Positions 53,032-62,603 of a stretch of 64,000 bases of DNA are shown here, in pieces. Where the stretch lies: assembly GCF_038069655.2 (NCBI RefSeq), contig NZ_CP150951.2, forward strand, positions 1,321,001-1,385,000, written 5' to 3'. The notes below the pieces were generated by a model. It worked only from the letters and a program-made list of their open reading frames with translations, did not search any database and was not told the DNA's origin. Every line of letters begins with the position of its first letter. Position 1 is the first letter of the stretch. Made by a program: the position numbers and the translations under genes. This stretch comes from Yoonia sp. BS5-3. GTDB lineage: Bacteria; Pseudomonadota; Alphaproteobacteria; Rhodobacterales; Rhodobacteraceae.

Positions 53032-53436
53032 TTAGATTTCGGCGTAGATTTCCAGCAAGTTCCCGTCTGGGTCGCGGAAGAAAACCGTTCTGTGTCCAAA
53101 TGCATGATCGGTTGGGCCCGACATGATGGTAACGCCCTTCTTTTCCAATTCTGCCGCGCAGGCATCGACCTGTTCAGCACCGACCTTAAACGCAAGCTGT
53201 AGCGCAGCGGTCTGAGCAGGGACAGGTGGGTCGGTCGCGGTCCGCCCAGGCCGCGATAAAACGAGCGTATTAGGCCCTAACTGATATTCAATCCAGTCGG
53301 CCGACAACGTACGTGTCACAGTGAACTGCATGATATTTTCGTAAAACCCCTTCATAGCGGCCATATCGCGCACAAAGATCACAGTGTAATCGACGCGTTG
53401 AATGGCTTTGAAAGGTGATGGAACCTGTTCGGGCAT
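53032..53436 (-). CDS. VOC (glyoxalase/bleomycin-resistance) superfamily protein
   Basis: A 134-residue vicinal-oxygen-chelate protein. It begins VDYTVIFVRDMAAMKGFYEN, with RDPDGNLLEIYAE at the end, the usual metal-ligand strand. It could be a lyase, dioxygenase or binding protein. Gene converges with the Nudix gene and is divergent from the glycine riboswitch/dadA unit. Confidence 0.88.
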   Translation of the reverse strand: MPEQVPSPFKAIQRVDYTVIFVRDMAAMKGFYENIMQFTVTRTLSADWIEYQLGPNTLVLSRPGRTATDPPVPAQTAALQLAFKVGAEQVDACAAELEKKGVTIMSGPTDHAFGHRTVFFRDPDGNLLEIYAEI

Positions 53437-53574
53437 TTCATATCCTGCTTATTTTTCGACCAGATTGTTGGGTCTTGGTCACGAATGTTGAAAATGGAAG
53501 TGATCACACGGCATCTTCAACATTTTTCAATTGCTTTGATAGATAAATCGCGTAGAAGTTTCGTATAGGAAACG

Positions 53575-53747
53575 CGCTGACCGGGAGAGTTCGGTTCAGT
53601 CCGCCGCCGAAGGAGCAACCGCCCCGGTCACTCTCAGGCAAATGGACCGGTTGGGGTGCAAAACGCCGAAGAGAGGCCTTCAATGGTCCGCCGAAGGAGC
53701 AAGCCCAGAGCTGGGTGAATCTCTCAGGTACAGCAGACGGCGGGGGC
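53575..53747 (+). promoter_or_regulatory. Tandem glycine riboswitch upstream of dadA
   Basis: Two aptamer-like units are recognisable. Both carry CCGAAGGAGCAA (near 53608 and 53692) and CTCTCAGG (near 53631 and 53721), the hallmark core of the gcvT/glycine element; GGGAGAG and AGAGAGG open their P1-P2 region. The second ends about 20 bases before the dadA ATG. It should sense glycine and switch dadA expression on. It explains the 330-base gap 53437-53766; the rest of that gap (53437-53574) holds only a presumed promoter. Confidence 0.93.
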
Positions 53748-53766
53748 AGATGGTCGGAGCTTTGCC

Positions 53767-55008
53767 ATGCCTCATATTGCTGTTCTTGGCGCTGGAATCA
53801 CTGGTGTCACCACTGCTTATTCGCTTCATAAACGCGGCTTTGAAGTGACGGTTTTTGACCGTCAACGTTATGCTGCGATGGAGACCAGTTTTGCCAATGG
53901 CGGCCAGTTGAGCGCGTCAAATGCTGAAGTGTGGAACCAATGGTCGACCGTTCTGAAAGGCATCCGGTGGATGTTGCAGAATGATGCGCCGCTTTCGGTA
54001 AATCCACGCCCCGGTTGGCACAAGATCAGCTGGATGGCCGAGTTTCTTGGGAATATCCCGCGCTACAAGGCCAACACGATTGAGACAGCCCGCCTGGCTG
54101 TGACGGCCCGGGCGGGTTTGGCCGAGATGGCTGAGCAAGCCGGTGTTGATTTTGATTTTACGCCCGCCGGCATCCTGCATTTCTACAAGACACAGCAAGA
54201 TCTGGACCATGCCCGCAAGGTCACCGGCTTGCTGCAGCAGGGCGGTCTGACCCGCCGCGAGCTGACCCCGGCAGAGGTGCTGGCTAAAGAGCCGACATTG
54301 CGCGGCGATATTCTGGGCGGCTTTTGGACCGAAAGCGATAGCACCGGCGATATTCACAAATTTACGGTTGGCCTGGCTGATTGGCTGCAGGCGCAGGGTG
54401 TTCAGTTTGAAATGGGTCACGCGGTGGAAAATGTTCGGGCCGACGCTGACTCTGTAACAGTTCAAGGCCGCACCACGCAGCGTTTTGACGGCGTTGTCGT
54501 ATCTGCCGGTGTTGCCTCGCGGTCATTCGCGAAGATGCTGGGCGACCGTGTGAATGTGTATCCGGTCAAAGGCTATTCCATCACTGTGAACCTCAAAGAT
54601 ACGGCGTCGCAGGATGCCGCGCCAACCGTGTCTCTGTTGGATGACAAGGCCAAGATCGTGACGTCGCGCCTGGGCCGCGACAGGTTCCGCATTGCGGGTA
54701 CTGCAGAATTCAATGGAGAAAACCGTGACATCCGCGCTGATCGGGTCAAGCCGCTGGTCGATTGGTGTGAAGCCCACTTCCCCGGCGTCAGTACCGAAAG
54801 CGTTGTGCCTTGGGCCGGGTTGCGCCCCATGATGCCGAATATGATGCCGCGTATGGGTGCCGGACGTTCGGACCGCGTTTTCTACAACACCGGACATGGG
54901 CATTTGGGTTGGACCCTTAGCCCGGCGACGGCAGAGATTGTTTGCAATAGTGTCGCAGGTCGCTTCAAGAAAACCAGTATGCCTTTGCATACATTGAAAT
55001 TAGCCTGA
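53767..55008 (+). CDS. dadA: D-amino acid dehydrogenase, small subunit type
   Basis: A 413-residue FAD-dependent DadA/DAO-family enzyme. The Rossmann motif is AVLGAGITGVTTAYSL at the N-terminus; PRMGAGRSDRVFYNTGHGHL near the end completes the FAD site. It oxidises D-amino acids, and related enzymes oxidise glycine, releasing 2-oxo acid and ammonia to the respiratory chain. The ATG follows GGAG and sits just after the tandem glycine riboswitch, suggesting glycine as inducer and maybe substrate. Confidence 0.93.
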   Translation: MPHIAVLGAGITGVTTAYSLHKRGFEVTVFDRQRYAAMETSFANGGQLSASNAEVWNQWSTVLKGIRWMLQNDAPLSVNPRPGWHKISWMAEFLGNIPRYKANTIETARLAVTARAGLAEMAEQAGVDFDFTPAGILHFYKTQQDLDHARKVTGLLQQGGLTRRELTPAEVLAKEPTLRGDILGGFWTESDSTGDIHKFTVGLADWLQAQGVQFEMGHAVENVRADADSVTVQGRTTQRFDGVVVSAGVASRSFAKMLGDRVNVYPVKGYSITVNLKDTASQDAAPTVSLLDDKAKIVTSRLGRDRFRIAGTAEFNGENRDIRADRVKPLVDWCEAHFPGVSTESVVPWAGLRPMMPNMMPRMGAGRSDRVFYNTGHGHLGWTLSPATAEIVCNSVAGRFKKTSMPLHTLKLA

Positions 55009-55050
55009 AACATACCTATCTGACCCTTATAACAAAAGAGGGACTGATTT

Positions 55051-55944
55051 ATGCCAATCGAGGAAATGCTTTCTGAATTTCTGGGCCAGAACATACTGTT
55101 TCTGCTGCTCGCTGTCTTTATTGTCGTCTGTATTCTTACCGGCGTGCGGATTGTACCGCAGTCGGAAAAATATGTGGTTGAACGGCTTGGGCGGCTACGC
55201 TCTGTGCTTGGGCCCGGCATCAACTTTATCGTGCCGTTCCTGGACCGTGTCCGCCACAAAGTGTCGATTCTCGAGCGTCAGCTGCCCTCGATGACCCAGG
55301 ATGCCATCACGTCTGACAACGTGTTGTTGCAGGTCGAAACATCCGTTTTCTACCGGATCATTGAACCTGAAAAGACTGTGTACCGGATCCGTGACGTTGA
55401 TGGCGCGATTTCGACAACTGTCGCAGGGATCGTTCGGTCTGAAATCGGCCGGATGGAGCTGGACCAGGTACAGGCCAACCGTGCCAATCTGATTGATGCT
55501 GTACGTGCCCAAGTGGCCGAGCAAGTTGATGATTGGGGTATCGAAGTGACCCGTGCTGAGATCCTTGATGTGAACCTTGACCAGGCGACCCGTGAAGCGA
55601 TGTTGCAGCAGCTGAATGCAGAACGTGCCCGCCGTGCGCAGGTTACCGAAGCGGAAGGTCAAAAGCGTGCCGTTGAGCTGCAATCGGATGCCGAGCTTTA
55701 TGCCGCCGAGCAGGACGCGAAAGCCCGCCGTATTCTGGCCGATGCCGAAGCTTATGCGACCCAGGTTGTGGCCGTGGCGATCGCTGAAAACGGTCTTGAA
55801 GCTGCCCAGTATCAGGTTGCTTTGAAACAGGTCGAAGCCCTGCAGAAATTGGGCGACGGGAATGGCAGCCAGACAGTTGTCTTGCCAGCCAATGCCGTTG
55901 ATGCCTTTACCAATGCATTTGGGATGTTGAAAGGGAGAGGATAA
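55051..55944 (+). CDS. SPFH/Band 7 domain protein (QmcA/stomatin-like)
   Basis: A 297-residue membrane-anchored protein. One hydrophobic helix (about 14-36) is followed by an SPFH domain (RIVPQSEKYVVERLGRLRSV, VLLQVETSVFYRIIEPEK) and a coiled-coil region rich in Ala, Glu and Arg. It is the ordinary-length kind of SPFH protein, unlike the giant one at 12140. It overlaps an NfeD gene by one base, the usual operon partner. It forms membrane oligomers that affect proteolysis or membrane organisation. Confidence 0.93.
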   Translation: MPIEEMLSEFLGQNILFLLLAVFIVVCILTGVRIVPQSEKYVVERLGRLRSVLGPGINFIVPFLDRVRHKVSILERQLPSMTQDAITSDNVLLQVETSVFYRIIEPEKTVYRIRDVDGAISTTVAGIVRSEIGRMELDQVQANRANLIDAVRAQVAEQVDDWGIEVTRAEILDVNLDQATREAMLQQLNAERARRAQVTEAEGQKRAVELQSDAELYAAEQDAKARRILADAEAYATQVVAVAIAENGLEAAQYQVALKQVEALQKLGDGNGSQTVVLPANAVDAFTNAFGMLKGRG

Positions 55945-56216
55945 TGCCACTCTGGACAGAATGGTGGGTTTGGATGTCGGGGGCTTTGATCCTCGCAACA
56001 CTTGAAGTGTTGCTTCCCGGCTATATCTTCCTGGGGTTTGCGCTGGGCGCGGGCGTTATGGGATTGCTGATCTTGTTCGGTATCTCGGCCAAAGGATTGG
56101 CGCTGACCCTTGTTATCTTTTCGGTTTTGTCCCTGATTTCCTATCTTGTCATGCGCAAGGTCTTTGGTCTGCGTTCAGGTCAGGTGAAAGTCTGGGAAAC
56201 CGATGTAAACGACTGA
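55944..56216 (+). CDS. NfeD-like protein (short form)
   Basis: A 90-residue membrane protein with two to three hydrophobic helices (WWVWMSGALILATLEVLLPG, then LALTLVIFSVLSLISYLVM) and a short C-terminal tail that lacks the OB-fold of full-length NfeD. It is the standard partner of the SPFH protein encoded just upstream. Role by association. Confidence 0.88.
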   Translation: MPLWTEWWVWMSGALILATLEVLLPGYIFLGFALGAGVMGLLILFGISAKGLALTLVIFSVLSLISYLVMRKVFGLRSGQVKVWETDVND

Positions 56217-56255
56217 CGGGCCGTCGAGGCAAGTCTTTAGCGTTCTGATGTTTTG

Positions 56256-56280
56256 ACCCTCAACCTTATTGGTTGGGGGT
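56256..56280 (+). terminator. Weak terminator between nfeD-type gene and pyrF
   Basis: ACCCTCAACC (56256-56265) pairs with GGTTGGGGGT (56271-56280), one G-T wobble, around TTATT. The stem overlaps the 3' end of pyrF on the other strand and may act on both, though T-runs are short. Confidence 0.6.
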
Positions 56281-56982
56281 CTTTGCTTGTGGCGAGCCCA
56301 GTTCCGCTAGGATGTCATTTGCTGCTTTGCGTGGATCCGCAGCCTTCCAAATGGGTCGTCCGACAACGACGTGATCCGCCCCGTTTGCAATCGCTTGCGC
56401 CGGTGTCATCACCCGTTTCTGATCACCTAGATCAGCCCCGACAGGTCTGACCCCGGGTGTGACGATCAGTTTGCCATCGGCCTCGGGCAATGCACGGATC
56501 AGCGCGGCCTCTTGCGGAGATGCGATCACCCCATCGGCCCCGTTTGCCAGAGCGGTTCCCGCCCGTTCTTGTACCAAATCGGTCACGTCACCAGCCCTGA
56601 TGCAGGATGCGTCCAGATCTTCCCGGTCCAGTGAGGTCAGGATCGTTACCGCCAGAATTTTCATATCAGAGCCGCCTGCCCCTTCGCGTGCCGCACGGAC
56701 GACATGCGGGTCCCCATGTACAGTCAGAAAGTCCAGGTTGAATTGCGCCACACCGCGCACCGCCGCTTCGACCGTCGCGCCGATATCAAAGAATTTCATA
56801 TCCAGGAAAATGCGTTTTGCATGCTCTTGCTTCAGCTCATTGGCCAGCGCCAGCCCGCCGCCAGTCAGCGTACCCAGCCCAATTTTGTAGAAGCTGACAC
56901 TGTCCCCGAGCGTCTTGGCCAGTTCCAGCCCGTCCAGCACATTGGGCACGTCCATTGCAACGATCAGGCGGTCATCAGCCAT
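56266..56982 (-). CDS. pyrF: Orotidine 5'-phosphate decarboxylase
   Basis: A 238-residue enzyme for the last step of UMP synthesis. It begins DDRLIVAMDVPNVLDGLELA; the catalytic block FLDMKFFDIGATVEAAV holds the Asp-Lys-Asp set. Other landmarks are LTVHGDPHVV and the phosphate loop ADHVVVGRPIWKA. Length is normal. It converges with the SPFH-NfeD operon. Confidence 0.96.
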   Translation of the reverse strand: MADDRLIVAMDVPNVLDGLELAKTLGDSVSFYKIGLGTLTGGGLALANELKQEHAKRIFLDMKFFDIGATVEAAVRGVAQFNLDFLTVHGDPHVVRAAREGAGGSDMKILAVTILTSLDREDLDASCIRAGDVTDLVQERAGTALANGADGVIASPQEAALIRALPEADGKLIVTPGVRPVGADLGDQKRVMTPAQAIANGADHVVVGRPIWKAADPRKAANDILAELGSPQAKTPNQ

Positions 56983-57050
56983 GTTTTTCCCCTTTGTTGA
57001 TCGGCGCGGGTCTATCGGCTCGCTGCTGCAAGCGCAACAAAGGGGAATGC

Positions 57051-57085
57051 AAAAGGCGCAGCTTGCCCCCGCAGCTGCGCCTTTT
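57051..57085 (-). terminator. Intrinsic terminator after the small gene at 57091-57279
   Basis: AAAAGGCGCAGCT (57051-57063) and AGCTGCGCCTTTT (57073-57085) form a perfect 13-bp stem with a 9-base loop. On the minus strand it ends in TTTT six bases after the stop codon. Confidence 0.85.
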
Positions 57086-57090
57086 GTGAT

Positions 57091-57279
57091 TTACTGACCG
57101 ATCATACGGCGCTGCAAATCATTCTCGTGAGTGGCCGTATTGTCGTGACGGCGGTTCAGGATTTCGGGTGTCTTGGCGAATTCCGAGATGCCGCGCAGAC
57201 GTCGCACGGCCTCTGGAGAGAGTGGGAAAAGCCGCATCCGCGGGTTGGGAATAGCGTCTTTGCTGATCACGTTTGACAT
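57091..57279 (-). CDS. Small protein of unknown function
   Basis: A 62-residue basic protein (NPRMRLFPLSPEAVRRLRGI, then AKTPEILNRRHDNTATHEND). GGAGGACG precedes its ATG and a strong terminator follows its stop, so it is expressed as an independent short transcript. I do not recognise the family. No membrane segment or signal peptide. Confidence 0.72.
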   Translation of the reverse strand: MSNVISKDAIPNPRMRLFPLSPEAVRRLRGISEFAKTPEILNRRHDNTATHENDLQRRMIGQ

Positions 57280-57376
57280 TGTCCGTCCTCCTAACCGCTA
57301 TATGCACGTTCCGATTGTGATCTGCGCGGGGAAAACAGAACCGGGCTTCCCAGTATGGGAATCCATACCCTGCCCA

Positions 57377-57407
57377 CTTGTACGCAACGGCCAGCATTCC
57401 CATCTAT
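57377..57407 (+). promoter_or_regulatory. Heat-shock (RpoH)-like promoter of clpB
   Basis: CTTGTAC (57377-57383), a 15-base spacer and CCCATCTAT (57399-57407) resemble the sigma-32 consensus (CTTGAAA and CCCATnT). It lies about 75 bases before the clpB ATG, as expected for a heat-induced chaperone. Confidence 0.7.
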
Positions 57408-57480
57408 GATCCGAGGCTCAACACAGCATGTGCCGCCAAGCCGGGCATGCATCACTGGGCGCTTAACAAAGGAGAGACCC

Positions 57481-60093
57481 ATGAACTTAGATAAGTTCAC
57501 TGAGCGGTCGCGCGGCTTTATCCAGGCTGCACAGACGATCGCTATGCGCGAAAACCACCAACGGTTCGCGCCTGAACACTTGCTCAAAGCACTGATGGAT
57601 GATGAAGAGGGGCTTGCCTCAAACCTGATCACCCGTACCGGCGGCGATCCAAAGGCGGTGGCTGAGGCTGTTGATGCCACCCTCGCTAAATTGCCCAAAG
57701 TGACTGGCGATGCGGCCCAGGTATATTTGGACAATGTCACCGCCAAAGTCATCGATGAGGCCGACAAGATTGCCAAGAAAGCAGGTGATCGCTTTGTGCC
57801 GGTCGAACGTCTTTTGACCGCGTTGACGGTTGTTAAATCCAAGGCCAAGGATGCGTTGGATGCTGGCGGCGTGACGGCCCAAGGCCTGAATGCTGCGATC
57901 AATGATATCCGCAAAGGCCGGACCGCCGATAGCGCCACAGCTGAAGACAGTTTCGAAGCCCTTGCAAAATATGCCCGTGATCTGACTGAGGCTGCTGAGC
58001 AGGGGAAGATCGACCCGATTATCGGTCGGGACGAGGAAATTCGCCGGGCCATGCAGGTTCTTAGTCGCCGTACCAAGAACAACCCCGTTTTGATTGGCGA
58101 ACCCGGCGTCGGCAAGACTGCCATTGCAGAGGGGCTGGCCCTACGAATCGTTGATGGCGATGTGCCTGAAAGCCTGCGCAACAAAAAGCTGATGTCGCTT
58201 GATATGGGTGCGTTGATTGCAGGCGCCAAATATCGCGGTGAATTCGAAGAACGGCTGAAATCCGTTTTGAAAGAGATCGAAACCGCTGCTGGTGAAATCA
58301 TCATGTTCATCGATGAGATGCACACCCTTGTTGGGGCGGGCAAATCAGATGGTGCGATGGATGCTGCAAATCTGATCAAGCCGGCTTTGGCGCGCGGCGA
58401 ACTGCATTGTGTCGGTGCGACCACCTTGGATGAATACCGCAAATATGTCGAAAAGGACGCCGCGCTCGCCCGTCGGTTCCAGCCATTGATGGTTGAAGAA
58501 CCGACTGTGACGGACACGGTTAGTATTCTGCGGGGCATCAAGGAGAAGTATGAGCTGCATCACGGTGTCCGTATTGCCGACGCAGCTTTGGTGGCGGCTG
58601 CGACGCTATCGCATCGCTACATCACGGATCGTTTCTTGCCCGATAAGGCCATTGATCTGATGGATGAAGCCGCTAGCCGTCTGCGCATGGAGGTCGACAG
58701 CAAACCAGAAGAGCTTGACGCGCTTGATCGCCAAATCTTGCAATTGCAGATCGAGGCTGAGGCGCTCAAGAAAGAGGATGACAAGGCGTCCGTTGATCGC
58801 TTGGAGCGTCTTGAAAAAGAGCTGGCTGATTTGAACGACCGTGCGTCTGAAATGACGGCGAAATGGCAGGCTGAGCGGGATAAGCTGGAAGGCACCCGCG
58901 AGGTGAAAGAACGGCTTGATCGTGCCCGCGCTGATTTGGACATTGCCAAGCGGGAAGGCAACCTGGCCAAAGCGGGTGAGCTGTCTTACGGCGTCATTCC
59001 TGACCTTGAACGCAAACTTTCAGAGGCCGAAGAAAATGACGACCTGATGGTCGAAGAGGCCGTCCGCCCAGAACAGATCGCCGAAGTGGTGGAGCGCTGG
59101 ACCGGTATCCCAACATCGAAAATGTTGGAGGGTGAGCGCGAAAAGCTGCTGCGTATGGAAGAGGAGCTTGGCAAGCGGGTGATTGGCCAAAAAGCGGCGG
59201 TGACGTCAGTTGCCAACGCCGTCCGCCGTGCGCGTGCAGGGCTGAACGATGAAAACCGGCCGTTAGGTTCCTTCCTGTTCCTTGGGCCAACCGGTGTGGG
59301 TAAGACCGAACTGACCAAAGCGGTCGCTGAATATCTGTTCGATGATGACAGCGCGATGGTGCGCATCGACATGTCTGAATTCATGGAAAAACATGCGGTT
59401 GCCCGTCTGATCGGCGCGCCTCCGGGTTATGTTGGCTATGACGAAGGTGGCGTTCTGACGGAGGCCGTCCGCCGTCGCCCTTATCAGGTTGTTCTGTTTG
59501 ATGAGGTTGAAAAGGCGCATCCGGATGTCTTTAACGTGCTTTTGCAGGTTCTGGATGATGGTGTGTTGACCGATGGCCAAGGCCGCACGGTCGATTTCAA
59601 GCAAACGCTGATCATCTTGACATCAAACCTGGGCGCACAGGCACTTAGCCAATTGCCAGAAGGGGCCGATGCAGCGGATGCCAAACGTGATGTGATGGAT
59701 GCGGTCCGCGCGCATTTCAGGCCAGAGTTCCTGAACCGCCTGGATGAGACCGTGATCTTTGACCGGCTCGCCCGCGAGGACATGGCAGGCATTGTTACAA
59801 TACAGTTGAAACGTCTTGAGAAACGCCTTGCTGGCCGCAACATCCAGCTTGATCTGGACGAGGCCGCCCAGAAATGGCTGGCCGAAGAGGGGTATGACCC
59901 TGTGTTCGGCGCCCGCCCGTTGAAACGTGTGATCCAACGCGCGTTGCAGGACCAATTGGCGGAAATGATCTTGGCTGGTGATGTCATGGATGGCGATAGT
60001 ATCGCCGTTTCTGCTGGCGCAGATGGGCTGATTGTCGGGGACCGCCTTTCCGCGTCGAACCGGCCCCGCCCTGACGATGCGGTCGTGCATTAG
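57481..60093 (+). CDS. clpB: ATP-dependent disaggregase ClpB
   Basis: An 870-residue Hsp100 disaggregase that works with DnaK to rescue aggregated proteins. Domains are all visible: N-domain ([20 protein letters not shown]), AAA1 with Walker A GEPGVGKT and Walker [12 protein letters not shown], the coiled-coil middle domain (about 400-520), and AAA2 with [23 protein letters not shown] and the [10 protein letters not shown] sensor. The start at 57481 follows AAAGGAGAG. An RpoH-like promoter lies upstream and a hairpin follows. Confidence 0.98.
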   Translation: MNLDKFTERSRGFIQAAQTIAMRENHQRFAPEHLLKALMDDEEGLASNLITRTGGDPKAVAEAVDATLAKLPKVTGDAAQVYLDNVTAKVIDEADKIAKKAGDRFVPVERLLTALTVVKSKAKDALDAGGVTAQGLNAAINDIRKGRTADSATAEDSFEALAKYARDLTEAAEQGKIDPIIGRDEEIRRAMQVLSRRTKNNPVLIGEPGVGKTAIAEGLALRIVDGDVPESLRNKKLMSLDMGALIAGAKYRGEFEERLKSVLKEIETAAGEIIMFIDEMHTLVGAGKSDGAMDAANLIKPALARGELHCVGATTLDEYRKYVEKDAALARRFQPLMVEEPTVTDTVSILRGIKEKYELHHGVRIADAALVAAATLSHRYITDRFLPDKAIDLMDEAASRLRMEVDSKPEELDALDRQILQLQIEAEALKKEDDKASVDRLERLEKELADLNDRASEMTAKWQAERDKLEGTREVKERLDRARADLDIAKREGNLAKAGELSYGVIPDLERKLSEAEENDDLMVEEAVRPEQIAEVVERWTGIPTSKMLEGEREKLLRMEEELGKRVIGQKAAVTSVANAVRRARAGLNDENRPLGSFLFLGPTGVGKTELTKAVAEYLFDDDSAMVRIDMSEFMEKHAVARLIGAPPGYVGYDEGGVLTEAVRRRPYQVVLFDEVEKAHPDVFNVLLQVLDDGVLTDGQGRTVDFKQTLIILTSNLGAQALSQLPEGADAADAKRDVMDAVRAHFRPEFLNRLDETVIFDRLAREDMAGIVTIQLKRLEKRLAGRNIQLDLDEAAQKWLAEEGYDPVFGARPLKRVIQRALQDQLAEMILAGDVMDGDSIAVSAGADGLIVGDRLSASNRPRPDDAVVH

Positions 60094-60128
60094 CGTAAGT
60101 GTACGCAGCTAGTCTGTTACAGTTCGTG

Positions 60129-60164
60129 ATACGGGCGTGTGGATCAGGATTCACGCGCCCGTAT
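60129..60164 (+). terminator. Hairpin terminator after clpB
   Basis: ATACGGGCGTGTG (60129-60141) pairs with CACGCGCCCGTAT (60152-60164), one wobble pair, around a 10-base loop. Only TATATT follows, so efficiency is uncertain. Confidence 0.65.
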
Positions 60165-60281
60165 TATATTCCTGATTTTCATTTTAGCGTTTACGCGACA
60201 ATTTTGGCAATTTGCAGTCTTTCGGCGCCGAATGCCCTCGCTGGCATTGTCGTTAGCCTTTTGTTGTTCCAGAAAGCGACT

Positions 60282-60893
60282 ATGCGAACATCTGAAAAAA
60301 CAACACAGCACGATCTTTTTGACGACATACAAGGGATGTCGCTGGGAATATTTATGGCCGGGTTTGGTTTGCACCTGCTGACGACTGTCGGTCTTATCAC
60401 TGGGCAGACCGCAGGCGTCGCGGTCATACTATCCTATTTGACCGATTATTCTTTCGGGACGATTTTCTTTGTCATAAATCTGCCCTTCTATCTTTTGGCA
60501 TGGCGGCGTCTGGGCCGTGCTTTTACGATCAAATCACTGATCTCGGTATCGCTTTTGTCGGTCTTTACCGATTTGATACCACGTGGTTTCGATATCGCGT
60601 ATCTGCATCCAGCCTTTGGCGCGGTTGCATTTGGAGCAATCACAGGGGTCGGCCTGCTTGCGCTTTTTCGGCATAACGGGTCGCTTGGCGGCTTGGGGGT
60701 TGTGGCGCTGCTTATTCAGGACACAACCGGTTTCCGGGCCGGTTGGGTTCAGTTGATCTTTGATGCAGTCGTGTTTGGTGCCGCGTTTTTGTTTTTTGAG
60801 TCCGCAGTTGTTTTATATTCGCTTTTGGGCGCGATGATTTTGAATGTCATCATCGCAGTGAACCACCGGCGTGATCGATATATCGCAACGTGA
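60282..60893 (+). CDS. YitT family membrane protein
   Basis: A 203-residue inner-membrane protein with five to six hydrophobic segments. It begins with a soluble head (MRTSEKTTQHDLFDDIQG) and shows the YitT-type pattern GLHLLTTVGLITGQTAGVAV and FFVINLPFYLLAWRRLGR. The ATG at 60282 was chosen because upstream in-frame sequence spans the clpB terminator. Function of the family is not established. Confidence 0.85.
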   Translation: MRTSEKTTQHDLFDDIQGMSLGIFMAGFGLHLLTTVGLITGQTAGVAVILSYLTDYSFGTIFFVINLPFYLLAWRRLGRAFTIKSLISVSLLSVFTDLIPRGFDIAYLHPAFGAVAFGAITGVGLLALFRHNGSLGGLGVVALLIQDTTGFRAGWVQLIFDAVVFGAAFLFFESAVVLYSLLGAMILNVIIAVNHRRDRYIAT

Positions 60894-60941
60894 TAGGCCC
60901 CGGCGTGTATCGCCGAGACCTAAAGTCGACTGAGGGCCGGT

Positions 60942-61415
60942 TTAGCCTGCTGGCAAAATGACTGAGTCGATTACGTGGATCACGCCGTTTGACGCTTCGA
61001 TGTCGGCGGCAACAACATTGGCGCCGTCTACCATGACACTTGGTTCAGTCATGATCGTGACATCGGCACCATTGACGGTTGTTGCGCTCATGTCGTTGCT
61101 CAGATCGGTTGACATGACCTTGCCCGGCACAACGTGGTAGGTCAGAATTGCGGCCAGTGCGTCTGGATCTTCCAGCAGCCCTTCGACGGTTCCGGCGGGC
61201 AGTGCGGCAAAGGCCTCATCCGTTGGGGCGAAAACGGTGAACGGACCGTCGCCTTTCAGCGTGTCGACCAGTCCTGCAGCTTCGGCTGCGGCGACAAGTG
61301 TTGTGAAGGTCCCGGCTTCGACTGCGGTGTCGACGATATCCTTTTCACCCATTGCGAAAGCGGATGTTGCAACTGCGGTTGCGGCGGTCAGTGCAAAGAA
61401 AGTTCTGCGTAGCAT
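60942..61415 (-). CDS. Fasciclin-domain secreted protein
   Basis: A 157-residue protein with a signal peptide ([21 protein letters not shown]) and one FAS1 domain: [52 protein letters not shown], and the final [12 protein letters not shown]. The start at 61415 has GGGAG at a good distance; an ATG five codons earlier does not. Fasciclin proteins are adhesive or redox-stress related surface proteins. It is divergent from msrP. Confidence 0.92.
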   Translation of the reverse strand: MLRRTFFALTAATAVATSAFAMGEKDIVDTAVEAGTFTTLVAAAEAAGLVDTLKGDGPFTVFAPTDEAFAALPAGTVEGLLEDPDALAAILTYHVVPGKVMSTDLSNDMSATTVNGADVTIMTEPSVMVDGANVVAADIEASNGVIHVIDSVILPAG

Positions 61416-61490
61416 AGTGAAGTCTCCCATTTGAAAGGATGCTTTCCGTCAGCATCGCCCTTTCTACGGGAGGCTTGCTTTGCGGATCAT

Positions 61491-61505
61491 CACGTGAAAC
61501 ACGTG
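61491..61505. promoter_or_regulatory. Two CACGTG hexamers, possible operator
   Basis: CACGTG-AAA-CACGTG sits in the 283-base divergent gap between the fasciclin gene and msrP. Its symmetry and position suggest a regulator site. No gene is visible in the rest of the gap. Confidence 0.4.
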
Positions 61506-61698
61506 CACAGCTCTTGACCGGTGTCGCATGGTTGCTAAGCCGCACCGATTTCAATTTTCCAGTCACATATCTGTGATATTCCGTGATTAGAACCGCTGAA
61601 TTTTGGAACATTTCAACCATCTGGCGCCATCGTGAGACACTTTACAATATAACTGTCCTATATGAACTGACGACAACGCTTAAACGGAGAACCGCCAT

Positions 61699-62598
61699 AT
61701 GGCATATCGCTGGACAAATGATCTGACATCTACGGATATCACGCCGAAATCTGTATATCTGAACCGTCGTCAGATTTTGGCCGGAACCGTCGGCCTAGGC
61801 GCCATCGGTTTGGCGGGTAAGGCGCAAGCCAATGATCTGGATCCCAACACGCTGGAAGAAATCACCAGCTACAATAACTTTTATGAATTTGGCACCGGCA
61901 AGGAAGATCCTGCGCGCAACGCGCATCAGCTGGTCACCTCTCCTTGGTCGATCACTATTGATGGATTGGTCGATAACCCGGGCGAATACGCCCTGGCCGA
62001 CCTGCTGGATGGTCTAAGCATCGAAGACCGCATCTACCGGTTCCGCTGTGTCGAGGCATGGTCGATGGTCATCCCCTGGAACGGGGTTGAGCTGGCGGAC
62101 ATCCTGAACAAGGCTGGCGTGCAGTCTAATGCGAAATATGTTGCTTTTGAAACGGTCGTGCAGCCAGAGAACATGATCGGCGTTCAGCGCCGCGTTCTGG
62201 ATTTCCCTTATGTCGAAGGCCTGCGCCTGGATGAGGCTATGCATCCGCTGACCATTATGGCCACTGGCATATATGGTGAGCCGATTGCCAACCAAAACGG
62301 TGCGCCGATCCGTCTGGTGGTGCCGTGGAAATATGGGTTCAAATCGATCAAATCGATTGTGCGTATCACCTTGACCGAGGATGAGCCGCCCACAAGCTGG
62401 AACAAGGCCAATGCCCGCGAATATGGTTTCTATAGTAATGTGAACCCAACCGTTGATCACCCCCGCTGGTCGCAAGCGACCGAGCGTCGGATCGGTGGCG
62501 GCCTGTTTGCCCCGCGGATCGATACATTGATGTTCAATGGTTACGAAGATGAGGTCGCCAGCCTTTATGAAGGCCAGGATCTCTCGGTCGATATCTAG
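61699..62598 (+). CDS. msrP: Protein-methionine-sulfoxide reductase catalytic subunit
   Basis: A 299-residue Mo-molybdopterin enzyme that repairs oxidised Met in periplasmic proteins. A Tat-like signal ([19 protein letters not shown]) is followed by the sulfite-oxidase fold; C117 in [14 protein letters not shown] is the Mo ligand. It takes electrons from the MsrQ heme protein. Unusually, an unrelated secreted-protein gene separates it from msrQ here. Confidence 0.95.
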   Translation: MAYRWTNDLTSTDITPKSVYLNRRQILAGTVGLGAIGLAGKAQANDLDPNTLEEITSYNNFYEFGTGKEDPARNAHQLVTSPWSITIDGLVDNPGEYALADLLDGLSIEDRIYRFRCVEAWSMVIPWNGVELADILNKAGVQSNAKYVAFETVVQPENMIGVQRRVLDFPYVEGLRLDEAMHPLTIMATGIYGEPIANQNGAPIRLVVPWKYGFKSIKSIVRITLTEDEPPTSWNKANAREYGFYSNVNPTVDHPRWSQATERRIGGGLFAPRIDTLMFNGYEDEVASLYEGQDLSVDI

Positions 62599-62603
62599 AG
62601 GCT

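Noticed and set aside
53642..53848. Small open frame overlapping the dadA start
   Set aside because: It lies mostly inside the glycine riboswitch and shares no family features.
57291..58541. Antisense open frame over the start of clpB
   Set aside because: Ser/Ala/Arg-rich shadow of a strongly conserved gene, without a ribosome site or family features.
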